Assembly (NCBI GenBank): GCA_946699065.1
Contig: CAMPDV010000104.1
Location: 248,001 to 312,000 of the forward strand
Length of the DNA: 64,000 nucleotides
Reading direction: 5' to 3'
Source: Loxodes magnus
Taxonomy: Eukaryota > Ciliophora > Karyorelictea > Loxodida > Loxodidae
The notes beneath the pieces are model-generated. The model made no database searches. It was not told the DNA's origin and saw nothing but the letters and a program-made list of their open reading frames with translations. A program made the translations under genes and the position numbers. How positions within the stretch are numbered: the stretch's first letter is position 1; every line of letters begins with the position of its first letter. Positions 26,902 through 37,982 of the stretch are shown piece by piece.

Positions 26902-28628
26902 ATGATGAAAGATAAATAATTAAGTAATTAAGAATAAGAACTTATTAACCAGCACTTTGAATTTAGAAAGCTATTAGGCAAGGGAGCTTTTGGAACGGTG
27001 GTATAGGTATATGATCCAGAACTATAAGAAGATATAGCAGTTAAAGTATTTATTAATATAGATTATATAAAAAACCTAGTAATAATAAGACTTTAATACT
27101 CTTATTTCTGAAGCTCAAATTCTTAAGACTATCAAGCATCCTAACATCGTTCAATACAAAGGATTTGATGCTTCTGATTAGTTTTTTCTTTTGAAAATGG
27201 AATTAGTAGAAGGTGGAAGCTTGAGATAATGCATAAAAAGTAGAAGCATGCTGAATTAAAAATTTACAGATGAAGAAGCTGCTAAGATAATGCGTTCTTT
27301 GTTTAATGCGATAAACTACCTGCATTAAAATGATATAGTGCATAGAGACTTAAAGCCAGGTAACATTTATTACAGTTCTAGATAATATTCTATTATAAAA
27401 CAGCAATAATTTGGAAAGCTTAAAGGTAGCTGATTTAGGCTTAGCCGTTAAATTCAATTCTGAGTCTTATTCTAAGATTTTGACAGCTTAGAAAGGTACA
27501 CTAATTTATATGGCTCCTGAGTAAGTAAATAAAGGCTAAGTATATTCTAAATCCGTGGACATATTCTCTTGTGGACTTATTTTATACCAAGTTATAACAG
27601 GAAAGCACCCCCTCCATACTCCAGAAGATGATGTAAAATCTTATATTCAAAAACTAAAGCAGCCAAAATGAAAATTTCCAAGTTACTTTCCAAAGCTAGC
27701 TTAAGAGTTATTTCTTCGTCTGGTAAAAATAGATCCAGCAGAAAGATATAGTGCTTAAATGACTCTTAATCATCCTTGAATCACAAGAAAAAATAGCGAA
27801 ATTCCTTAAACTGCTTTAGAAATAATGAAAAAGTATAACGACGAAGAGATTATTATAAAGATATTCCAATGCTTATATTTCATTGGGTAATAAAACCAAG
27901 TTTCTAATAAAATTTCAAAAAATTACGCTGAAATGATTAAAGATCCTGAAGAGTTTCAAAAGAAGGAGGAAGACATAAAGAATTTAAAGAAGCAAATGAT
28001 GATTAATAAATTGAGGCTATAAATTTAGCATGGAAACTAGATTGTATAAAGAAAAAAGATTAAAAAGAATACAAATGTGTATTAAACACAATAGAAGCTT
28101 AAACTTGAATAAAGGAATAATTCTTTTCTTGAAAGAGTGCGAGAAGATAATTAGAGTAGTAATGAGGAAAATAGAGACGAAAGCGCAAACAGAGTAACTA
28201 GCGCTTGCAATTACTTGAAGCCAACTCAATCTTTTATGATTAAACATCAATTAAAAACTAATTTGATGCCTAAAGTTACCAGTGAAAGTCCCAAATCTCA
28301 TAGAACGCTTGAAACCAATCAAAGTTTTAAGACCTTAGAAGAGAATCGTTCTATGCCTAATAATCTAAATGATAATGGTAAAATAAAATAATTTAAGAAA
28401 ACGGATATGAAAAAGAAGAACAAAGCATCTTTAGATACAATGCTTAGCAAATAGCATAATATGCATATCACTAAATTTTAAAAACTAAAAAGACTTACTT
28501 ATGAGAACATAAATAATACATAAGAATAGAATGATCCTAGCCAATAGCCTGAACTTTAGGAGAACAGGTCAAAGCCACCTAGAGATACCAAAAAGTTAAA
28601 CTTAATAAAAAGAAAAATAATAAAATGA
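26902..28628 (+). CDS. Serine/threonine protein kinase
   Basis: Exons 26902-27045, 27062-27359 and 27382-28628 give 562 residues. The Gly loop LLGKGAFGTVVQVYD and AVK lysine (48) are followed by HPNIVQYKGF, the catalytic loop HRDLKPDNILLQ (HRD 142-144), a DLG magnesium motif (165-167, instead of DFG), MAPEQ, SVDIFSCGLILYQVITGKHP and LNHPWITR, whose Trp is TGA at 27777. The kinase domain ends near residue 270. The rest is a charged, disordered tail without a known domain. All core catalytic residues are present, so it should be active. Two tiny introns fall inside the domain, and splicing restores the invariant motifs. Subfamily is not clear; it is not a tyrosine kinase. The stop lies 44 bases from the stop of the oppositely oriented Myb gene. 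Confidence 0.92.
27046..27061 (+). other. 16-nt intron (kinase, first)
   Basis: gtatttattaatatag. Retained, it shifts the kinase out of frame. Removed, it joins AVK to IIQKTQQQQDFNTLISEAQI. GT...AG borders with TAAT near the 3' end. Among the shortest spliceosomal introns plausible. Confidence 0.85.
27360..27381 (+). other. 22-nt intron (kinase, second)
   Basis: Begins GTAACATTTA and ends CAGTTCTAG. An alternative 16-nt form ending at the first CAG (27375) is also in frame, but only the 22-nt form restores the exact kinase motif HRDLKPDNILL; the shorter would read KPVLDNILL. This suggests possible alternative 3' splice sites 6 bases apart. Confidence 0.8.
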
Positions 28629-28672
28629 TAGACTTTGTATATTTAGTAAATTAATATATAATTGTAAATATG

Positions 28673-29278
28673 TCAGTGATGTAAAATAAAATCATGGTCT
28701 ATGCTACTTTTTTTTCTTATTACTTAGCTAAACGATGGTAGTTTGGGCAAAAAATTACAGGCTTTGTATGCATTCTAAATTGTCTCTTGAGTAAGTTACT
28801 ACTCTATTGTTTTTATTGAATTGAAATCTAAATTATTGTTCAAATTATATTCACTTTCTTCTTAGCTTTTGCGTTAATTAAGGTGTTATTTGATCACATT
28901 GTCTCTAAAGGACTACTTGTAAGTTTTAAGAAACTAGTACTACTTTTTTATTATATCAGCGTTCTTTCCTGGAAATTCTTTTGCGATATTTTCCCAGTTG
29001 TATCCTTCAAAGCGTTTGATGATGATGAATTTTAATTGGTCCTTACTCAATTGCTAATCTTTCTACTTTAAAATTAAGAATCTTGCTCTACATTATGTGT
29101 TTTTTCTTATGGTCTCTCCATGGAAACGCTTGTTGATTTCCTGAGCAATAATTTACCAAGAGTTGAAGTAATTTTTATTAAGTTCTAGCAAGCATTTATC
29201 TTCTTCAGCAGTTCACTTAACCCTGACCGATTTTTAGCCCTTAGAATCTTTCCTTTTGTCAGACCCTTTGAATTTCAT
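28673..29278 (-). CDS. Two-repeat Myb/SANT DNA-binding protein
   Basis: 201 residues. Two helical Myb-like repeats are visible: VRVKWTAEEDKCLLELNKNY with SWQIIAQEI and TQCRARFLIL (about 18-72), and DQLKFIIIKRFEGYNWENIA with EFPGKNADIIKKQYQFL (about 78-117). Tryptophans and the RAR/KKQY recognition-helix ends fit the family, and one Trp is TGA. The N-terminus is basic (MKFKGSDKRKDSKGQKSVR), as in nuclear proteins. It is likely a small transcription or chromatin factor. The C-terminal 80 residues are without a known domain. It is tail to tail with the kinase. Confidence 0.85.
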
Positions 29279-29699
29279 TTTATAAAAATAGTCAATTTAA
29301 ATGTAATTTAATTATTCTAACCTAATACGCCATTTACATTTTCCTCATATTCCTATTTTTACCATTTACCTCATCAAACTATTTTTCCTCCCTAGCTTTT
29401 ATGCCATAGTTCTCTTTGGTATGACTACCAAATCAAAAGAGAGGGTGGGCGTAGAAGAAAAATCTTGGAAGTTTAATAAACTAAAAATAAAACTTTACAA
29501 TATTAGAGTCAAATAAAACGTATAGTGCAATTTTAAATAGTTTATAGTTAAGTAATTAAGAATTTGTTAAATAAACTAAATAAGATTTACTTAATTACTC
29601 TTAATTTACTTCATTCTATTTTACTTTCAGTATTATGTTCTTTCTTACGCCTAATTTATAACTACTTATTTGTTCATTCCTTATATCTTTATTTTAGTT
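29279..29699. other. Divergent intergenic region with a structured patch
   Basis: Lies between two divergently oriented genes and should hold both promoters. It is AT-rich apart from a GC-rich, hairpin-forming block at about 29402-29455. Confidence 0.5.
29411..29442. promoter_or_regulatory. Hairpin in the divergent promoter region
   Basis: TTTGGTA-TGAC-TACCAAA is a perfect 7-bp hairpin (29415-29432), extended by TCTC before and GAGA after a 6-base bulge. The surrounding 50 bases are clearly GC-richer than the rest of the spacer. It may be an operator or a small structured RNA. Confidence 0.4.
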
Positions 29700-30262
29700 A
29701 TGCTTAAGTTTAATTTTGCAATTGTTACGTTTATTTTGGTCTTTCTAAGTTTATAACTAGTAATTTCGTTATTGGTTTAAAGCATTTATTAGTCGTTTTT
29801 AGGTTGAAAATCAATTTTATCAAAATTTGAATTCTAGTAACTTTACTATCTTAAGTAATTCTAATCTTGAAGCTTGGTATCTTAAAAGATTACCGTTCTA
29901 AACAGCAAGAAGATCAGAAATAGATGCTCTGCTACTTCTAAACTCAGTACATGGTCAAGAATATTGAGTATAAATATAAGGTATATTTGCTCCTATAATC
30001 TTCCCTTGCTAGCATATTTAAAGTCTATTTATAACTAAGAAATTAATTTTCGGCATTAAGAACTATATTAAAACTGTTAACGCAACAAGATTTATAATAA
30101 TTCAGTCCTTCAATTTATGTGATTATTGATAAGTAATTGCATAGACGTCAGCATAATACTTTCATGTTATCATACTAGCCTAATTAAGCAATTTCTCCCT
30201 TTTATATAATAAAGGCTTAAACTGTATTCGATTAACTGTCATAATTTAACTTCTTAACATGA
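29700..30262 (+). CDS. Small membrane-anchored protein, tentative splicing
   Basis: Best model: exons 29700-29836, 29856-29946 and 29969-30262, 173 residues. It starts with a single hydrophobic anchor (FNFAIVTFILVFLSLQLVISLLV). The middle reads EAWYLKRLPFQTARRSEIDA, and the third exon is clearly protein-like (FSPSIYVIIDKQLHRRQHNT). Introns of 19 and 22 nt are needed. An alternative keeps the frame SKQQEDQKQMLCYFQTQYMV through the second exon. The stop at 30260 coincides with a drop in GC, but the frame stays open behind it. I recognise no family. The third exon is the firmest part. Confidence 0.5.
29837..29855 (+). other. Putative 19-nt intron
   Basis: gtaactttactatcttaag. It has the borders, size class (3n+1) and TACTA-like element of the better supported introns. 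Support is weaker because the protein has no recognised homologue. Confidence 0.45.
29947..29968 (+). other. Putative 22-nt intron
   Basis: Starts GTACATGG and ends ATATTGAG. It would link exon 2 to the protein-like third frame. An unspliced reading of this stretch in the third frame is also plausible, so this is the least certain intron. Confidence 0.3.
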
Positions 30263-31567
30263 TATGTTTAATACTAAATTTGATATCTATATAATGATAT
30301 ATTCTTTTCATCAATTTTGCTAGCTAAAATACTAAGAATACATTACTAATATTATTTAAAGCATTTCTTATGAAAGAATGTAAAGGTCTTAAAAAAAGTA
30401 GCATGTCTACTATATACTTTATCTAAGAATCAATTATTATTGTTTAATTTTTACTTTTTTTAGAATCACAAAGACCTTTTCAGCGTGTTTATCGCTTCAC
30501 TCTAAGCCTATTTAGGTGTTTAATTATAAGATTAACTGATATCATACTAATTTCTCTCATTTGTAAATTACTGCAATAAACTAGGTTAATGCAGAGTTTT
30601 GAGTATATTAGTAGAAAGTAATAGCAAACATAACTTAGAAATGACTAACGTTAACTATCTAATTTTAAGACTCTCTACTGTTTATTATTGTTAAAAATGG
30701 ATCTTTTTAATACTATTATAGATTAATTAACTCTACTGAAGCTATCAATTAAGAATCAGCATACAATGCATAAAACTAGCTAATTTTTATTTCTAGAATA
30801 GTTTAAAAATACAAACACTTTGTTAGTTCAGCATTTTTAAATTGAATGTAAAGCGAAATAGCTTATCTTGCATAATTTTTATCCTTGATGGATATAGAAA
30901 AAATATATACATTAGAACTCTATAATAAAGCTGCTACTTATAGAGCAAAGATAAATGCTAGCTAACTTATTAGAATTTTTACTTATATATTAATTAATTT
31001 TTATTATTTGATATACATGAAATTCTCATCTGGCGTCTCATAATCAATTAGTACTTTTATACTATTAAAGTAGTTTCTTTCTCAGATAATCTTATTAGCT
31101 TTAATTTTATTAATTTACTGATTAAACTTTAGTATCTTTAAGGCTAAGTAATCAAGATGCGCTTTGTTATTTATCAAGTTCCTTATTTTTATAATGTATA
31201 GCTATTCAATCATTATCGATTAAATCATTTCCTTGCTATTGCTTTAATTTTGTAAGGATAATTAAATAACTTATTGCATTAGAAATCCGGTGATTTACTC
31301 TTATCTAAACATTTGATATTTAAGATGAATTAGTAAAGGTTTAATGAAGGAATAAGTAGTAAAGGCAAGATTTATTAATTAATTAAAATTGGCATACCAG
31401 AAATGGATATATTGGTATATTAGAGTTGTATAGGCATTCTATATTGTTTATAAGAGGATAGTATAAATGATATGTACTTTAATAATTATTAAAGGAAAGT
31501 AAAGAGAGATAAGTATATCCTTTATGTCTATTAATATAACTACTAAAGATTATTTTGTTTGAAAAAA
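30263..31567. other. Intergenic, no gene supported
   Basis: GC falls after 30262. One frame has few TGA codons through to the F-box gene, but its composition is that of AT-rich spacer. A longer form of either neighbour cannot be excluded. Confidence 0.4.
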
Positions 31568-32863
31568 ATGAATTTGGAGGGAAAAATAGTAGCTATGAAT
31601 TACTTTATTTAGACAGCTGAAAGATTCTAATAAGAGTAATAGTTGTAAAATGTAATTTACTCTGTTAGCAATTGCTATTCATGTAAGAAGAAAATCGATT
31701 GTGTAGATTATATAGTTAAGGATTTTGAGGAAACTCAAATCTGGAATTGCTTGAAATGCTGAGCTAATGAAACAGCAAAGGACAAGACAGTTAGGATTCT
31801 TAAATCTTAAGAGCTTTCTTTTGAGGATATAACTGAAGTTAAGTGATTTTTTGAAAAAAATAGTGTGGAAAGAGTAGTTTTTAAGCCAATAGTATAGATT
31901 TAGTAATAATGATTAGAAAGGCATATAAAGCAAAAAGAAAGCAAGTATAAGAGAGCTTTTAAAGAAATCTTTAAATATTTTTCAGGGAAATAAATAGCAG
32001 GAGTTTTACAACAGGTTTGCAAGGAGTGATATTCCATTGGTTGAGATTTAGAAATCTGAAATTATGTTTGTCATAATGAATTTCCAGAAAAAGTCATAAA
32101 ATAGCAATTAAAGGATTTGGAAAATAATAAATAAGGCAAATAAGAGTAGAAATGGAAAATGTTGTATATTACAATTAAAGATAACTCTTGCCAAGAGTGT
32201 GGCTAACTTTTATAGGATCCTTACTATGATTTAATATTTTATAAGAAGTACTGTGGAGACTGTTTATTTGGTCCTGTCAGATTCAAAATTGAGCAAATGG
32301 ATCTGGATGTTAGAAAACCAAACGAATAAGATCGCCCTTTTAAATATAGATTATTGAATAATAAGGAAATTAAGATGATATTTTCAAAATCACCTAAGTG
32401 AATGGAATCTAATAAGAAATTGATATAAAGAGTATAAGGCTCACATAATTAGATAGTCACTTATTGCTATGTAATTGAAGAAGCTTTATTATTTTATATG
32501 CGACAACGTTATAAATAGATAATTGATACTTTGTAAAGCTTTAACTTAAGCGAAAAACAAAAGGAATATATTATAAATTTGAAAGTTTCTTAAATGTTTT
32601 ATTATAGGAAAACAGAGGAGTATCATAGCAATGCAAGAGTTAACGAAGGATATGTTTCAATAGATAACTGTAGATTTTCTTTTAGATTTGACTGCAAACC
32701 AGAATACAAAGATCAAAACCTTCCTTCAGTTTTAAAAGCTATAAATTCTTATATATATGAAGGAACTCCTACTCTTTAATAGCTAAAGAAACAATACGGA
32801 AGTAATAAAAGGAACGAGAAAAATGAATTAAATTCTTAGTTTCAAAAGATGAAGAAAGAATGA
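31568..32863 (+). CDS. F-box protein with flanking Cys-pair motifs
   Basis: 431 residues. The F-box spans about 128-172: FKEIFKYFSGKQIAGVLQQV continuing into CKEWYSIGWDLEIWNYVC. Its three family-typical Trp positions are TGA codons (32027, 32042, 32057), strong evidence for UGA as Trp. F-box proteins recruit substrates to SCF ubiquitin ligases through Skp1. Before the box are CYSC and WNCLKC; after it are CQECGQLL and YCGDCLFG, two pairs of CxxC that look like zinc ligands. The C-terminus (FYYRKTEEYHSNARVNEGYV) is unassigned. The start could lie slightly upstream (ATG 31325); I chose the one where protein-like sequence begins. Confidence 0.8.
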
Positions 32864-33616
32864 TAGTAGAATCTAAAATTTTCTAAGCTTTTGGTTTATT
32901 AATTTAATTTGTGCGTTATAATTATTCATATTTATACTATTCAATATACTATTTAATTTACCTAATTTATTGCTTACTCTTCTTTTCATAAAAAGTTTAT
33001 TCCAAACTTTCTATAACTAATTTAACTAGCAAATTTTTAGAATTTGCCTAATTTTCTAGCTTTAGTTTCTAAATTTATAACTAATTTGTTTAACATATTC
33101 TGCATTAGCAGTGTATAAAATTATAGCTATCTATATATTTAAATTAATTAGTGAGTAAAGTTTTATTTATAATAGCAGGTTTACTATTAACCAGATATTA
33201 ATTTACTCTAAATTTAAATGGGATATAAAGTGGACTATTTACTTTGGTATTTATTATATTAAAACTAATAAAATGCTGATAATTAAAAAACCTATTTTTT
33301 TAGTAACTTAATTTAAAGTAGAATTTTAGTTAAAAAAATGAAATAACTATAAGTATTTAGTATATTATTTGGAGTGAACAAAACAAGGACATTTAAAAAT
33401 AGAGTTTATTTAAATAAATCTTATATATGATTACTTTTAGCCAATAGATTACAATGATAGTATGCTTATATTATTTATATAAGTTATGTTAGGAATCTTA
33501 TATTCTGAAATAATAATATAGATATTATCCCATGAAATACTTTTTAACTTCTAAAGTCACATTTTATATTAAAAGTGACAAATAACTGAATTATACTTTT
33601 AGTTTAAAGTTATAAA
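32864..33616. other. Intergenic between convergent genes
   Basis: Low-GC spacer between the 3' ends of the F-box gene and the minus-strand gene. No feature recognised. Confidence 0.5.
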
Positions 33617-34180
33617 TCAAAATATTTTGATGAAATTTCCATTATGATTCAAGTTAGGATTCCTTCCTGTTCTGCTGCGCAATCTTGATTAAGATGGGCT
33701 TATGCTAAGCTTTTAATTAATATCAAATACAATTTATATGTTTTTGATTTTTAAATCTAGGAATTAATTATCGATCAGATTTTTTGATCTAGCTGTTTCA
33801 GTGAGTAAATGTTTCCTTTATTTGAAATCAATTTTTTATTTTCCTATTTTAGGTGACGGAGTTCCGAAACTTTTGGCTTAAGTATTACTAAAGTTTTTTG
33901 TATGATTAGAGCTTTTCATTTATTTTGCATTTCCAATACTTGACGTAAGAACTCGAGGTTAATTCATAAATTGTACAAAATCCCCTTTGACATACTTAGG
34001 GTTTTTGCTTTAGCTTCACAATCTTCTATCAAAGATATTAGTTTAACCTATTTCTAATAAAGGCAACTGATCTAAATCTTTAGCTATTGCTTAGTTTTCG
34101 AAATTGGTAAAATCCTCTTCTTTTTTATATATTGGTTTATTCCAATAAAATCCGTTATAAAGTTTATTATCAAATGACAT
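33617..34180 (-). CDS. Small basic protein of unknown function
   Basis: 187 residues, intronless, MSFDNKLYNGFYWNKPIYKK to a TGA stop. It has a short motif-like segment YVKGDFVQFMNQPRVLTSS, a Ser/Asn/Lys-rich middle and a basic end (SRLRSRTGRNPN). No signal peptide or membrane segment. GC drops at both ends, supporting the limits. Family not recognised. Confidence 0.7.
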
Positions 34181-36205
34181 TTTAGATCTTCTAAGTTTGC
34201 ATAGCTACTTCACTTATACCTAGTCAGCTTTTAAACTCTTTTTCATTTTTAATTATAAATTAATCCTTTAATGTCTTTTATTTTTATAAATCAGGTTTAC
34301 TGATTTTAAGTGATGTCTCTATAAAGTATCACATCCTTTGATTTTAGTAATGATTAAATAAGTTATAGTAATATAAAAAGTATTTCTTTTAAGAATTTTA
34401 AATTGAATAGTGAGATAAACTAATACTCTTTACTGATGCTCTAACAATTTTAATAGTATATCATAATCATTTATTATTATCTTTATAAGGGTGTATAAGT
34501 TCTTAAAATAGCATGCTCTAAAAATTAAGTGATAATATGAATTAATGAGTTAGGTAGTATTTGTTGGCATATACTATACTCGGAGGGATAGAGAATTAAA
34601 TAAAACTTAAATAGTAATGAAAGTAGTTGATACTTCGATATTATTAAACTAAATATATAAATAAGATACTTTAGAAATAATTTTCCATAATAAGCAGTTT
34701 CCTAGCTTTAATATGAATAACTCACACTTTGATATAAATATACACACAATAAGATAAAATTTAAAAAGGGAATTTATTTGTTTGGCTCATTATAGTTGTT
34801 AATAAGTTATTTTCTTTTTATATCCTTAAATTATATTTTTTTATTTCTATCTAATCATTTTTTCTATTTATCTAAATTTAAAATTTCCATTTAGTTCTTC
34901 TTGTTTTGTAATTATCTTCTTGCATTTTATAAATTATTTAAAAGGGCATTTTTAATCTTATGGCTATATAATTGTAATAATTCTTATAGTATCCTCAGCA
35001 AACTAGAATTTTTGCTTATAAACTAGAAATAACTTCTAATAAAAATAATTAGCTAATCTAAATATATAATATAAAATTAGCTCTTTATCTTGCTTCTTTA
35101 TATAATAAAGTATGTAATTTTCATACTTATTAAATGTTATTTCCTTGTCTGGTTATTTTAATTAAAACTAAGAGATTTTATTAATTCAATCAAGTATATT
35201 ATTAAATATAATATGCATCTTTTATGCTTTATAACTTTAAAATTTCTAAGCGCTAAATTTTATTGGAAGCTGTAATAATAATATCGTACCTACCTTGAGT
35301 TAATCGAATAGGTATGTCTATCTATTAAATGATACTAGGTTATCCTCACTTTCCAAAAAGTAAATAATTTAATAAATAAATTAGGTATTTAAGAAGCATT
35401 TATCTAGCCTACATTATATTAAGTATTAGCTATATTTATATAAGTCTATCTATTCTTATTAGCAGTTATAGTGATAAAAAGGAAGCTGCATAACTATTTA
35501 GAAGTATAAAATGTTTAGTAAATAAAGAAGTTAGTTGCTATTATGGTAAAGCTACTATATTTCTATAAAGCTATATTAATTTAATGCTTTACTTTATAAC
35601 TGTATAAGTATCTAAGTGAAATAAACTACTAGAGGATAATAACTTAATTACTAAGATTATGTAAACTCTTATAGTAACTTTGTAGGATATTATATGTATA
35701 AATGTATTCTCAATATAGTTAGACTTGCTCCATTAATCTAATAGAACTATCTATTAATATGCAAATGCAACTATAAATCTATTTAGAAGCATACACTTAA
35801 AGCTATTTAGCTATTTATTAGATTTAATGCCTAAACAAACTAAGCACTAGTTATAATTAACTATATATGAATATCTTATAGATAAAAGAAAGTAGATCTA
35901 TAGGTATATGGATCTGATTATCTATTAATTGAACAATATACTTGATAGTCTTTGAAGTAATAAGGATATTAAGCCTTTATTTAAATAATCTAGTTATAAA
36001 AATTTAATAATAGTAATCTAAATGTATGGCTCAGAGTTTCATTATTATAAGATTCTTTAAATAATTTATTTTATTTAAAAGAGAAAGTTAAAAATATCGT
36101 TATATAGTAGTAAGAATAAAAGATAAAGAATAGAGTAGATTAGAAAATTAAAGCTGTAAAAGTTAGAAATTAATGCTATTAAGAAAATAATTTAATTTTA
36201 TAAAA
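34181..36205. other. 2-kb AT-rich intergenic region
   Basis: No coding frame is convincing and no structured element stands out. A 12-base word at 34562 (tgttggcatata) recurs before the gene at 17576. Confidence 0.5.
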
Positions 36206-37738
36206 ATGGGTTGTTGTGGGCAAAGCTAGTAGCAGAATAAAGGTAATGCAGCCAAGAATAATACTGTATAAGAACCAAAATAAAATTTGTAAGCACCTAC
36301 AAAGGAAAATAACGCTTAGCCTTAGCCAGAAGCAAAATAACCTGTAGTTTAAGCTTAATAAAATAATGAAGTTAAGCCTATAAATGTCTAAGAAGTAAAA
36401 ATTTAAGTGAAACCTTAATAAGAAAATACACTAGAAAAAAACTAGGAATAGAATCTATAAAAACCTCCTATTGCTTAAGAATAGAAGAATGTATAAGCTT
36501 AGTCTTAACTCTAAAATGCTCCTAAACCTGAATAAGCATAGTTCTAGCCTTAAAATACTTCTAAGCCTGTAATTTCATAAGCAGAAAAGTTATCGCTTAA
36601 TATTTAAGGAAATTAGTAATAAATCTAATAAAATATAGATTCCTTTATCGCTTAAATTAGCTTTGGATGTCCTAAACATCTTGAATTTTAAAACTTTACT
36701 GATCAAACAAATTTTAATAAATTTCCAGGATTTAAAGAATAACTGCTAGAAGCTCTCAACAAGAAAAGTCCAAGAGATTAAAATTTAATGATAGGATAAG
36801 AAATTAAATATATTCTAATCTTTGATTGCAAATCTGGAATTTTTAACAGTTTGGTAAATGATATATTAACTGCTTGTTCTAATATTGAAGATTTATCAAT
36901 TCATTCTGAAGGATTTTCAGTAGACTAATCCATCAATGAAGATCAAGTTAAAAATTTAACGAAGCTGAGATAGCTAAAAAAAATAAATTTAAATGGAAAT
37001 ATAGAAGGGAAATTTTTAAACTTCTGCTTAGATATGCAACTTAAGTCACTTTCTATCAATACTAAGATGAAGCAAGAAATAATAATGCCTTATTTAACAC
37101 AAAAGGGTAGTGATCTAGAAGAACTTATTCTTTAAGATGTAAGAAATTGCTCTGAAATCATTAAAAAATGTCCTAATGTTACTAGATTAGAATTTATTTA
37201 AATCAGCAGTAGATATAATGAAAAGGATATTCAGTCAATACTGGATCATTCTAAACCCTTTGTATCTCTAAAGTTTATGCATCTAGATCAAATTAACGCA
37301 TAATTCTGAGAAAAGCTGCTTAAAAAATAACATCCTGAATTACTATTTCTTAATTTACCTGGATGCAGAGAATTTTCAGATTAATGTGTTAACTTGATAA
37401 ACTAAAATTGCCCTAAATTATAAAATCTATGGCTTAGCAAGTGTTCCTATATAACTAATGAAGCAATTCAAACTTTACTTATAGGAAACAAATCCATAAC
37501 TTCTCTTAATATTGAGAATATTCCTAATTTAAGCAACACTTGCTTAGTATTTAATAGCAAAAAAGAACTATTCCAACCATAAAATCAAGGAGAAAGTTTG
37601 GAAATTTGGAAAAAGTTATCTGTGCTAGATGTAAGTGAATGTAATGGAATAACTGAGCAGTATATTTAAGATATGAAAGCTTAGCTACCTAATATCTCTA
37701 TAAAACAAAGAAAAACTTTCTTCAACTTAAAGATTTGA
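36206..37738 (+). CDS. LRR (AMN1/F-box-LRR type) protein, lipid-anchored
   Basis: 510 residues. MGCCGQ at the start is a classic N-myristoylation site with two neighbouring cysteines for palmitoylation, so it should sit on a membrane. Residues 8-150 are a low-complexity Gln/Pro/Asn linker coded largely by TAA/TAG. The C-terminal 350 residues carry cysteine-containing leucine-rich repeats (for example LLFLNLPGCREFSDQCVNL, QNLWLSKCSYITNEAIQTLL, LSVLDVSECNGITEQYIQDM), as in AMN1 and FBXL proteins. No F-box is seen. It is likely a membrane-tethered scaffold or ubiquitin adaptor. After the TGA at 37736 there is no in-frame stop nearby, supporting it as the end. Confidence 0.85.
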
Positions 37739-37982
37739 TAGCTACATCCATAAACTAATGAAACTCTGTCTTAAGTTTTTATTTAAAATAAAGCAATTTA
37801 AGTTCTTTTATTCAAACTTTAATTCTTTATTACTTAACTAAGATTAAGATAAAATATTCTTTTAAAATATACTTTTTAGTTAGAAATTAAGTTAGAAGTA
37901 GTCTTTAAAGATATAGAAGCTGTATTAATTTATTAGGTAATCTTGATATATGTAATAGAAATCATGCTTATATGGAGTAATA

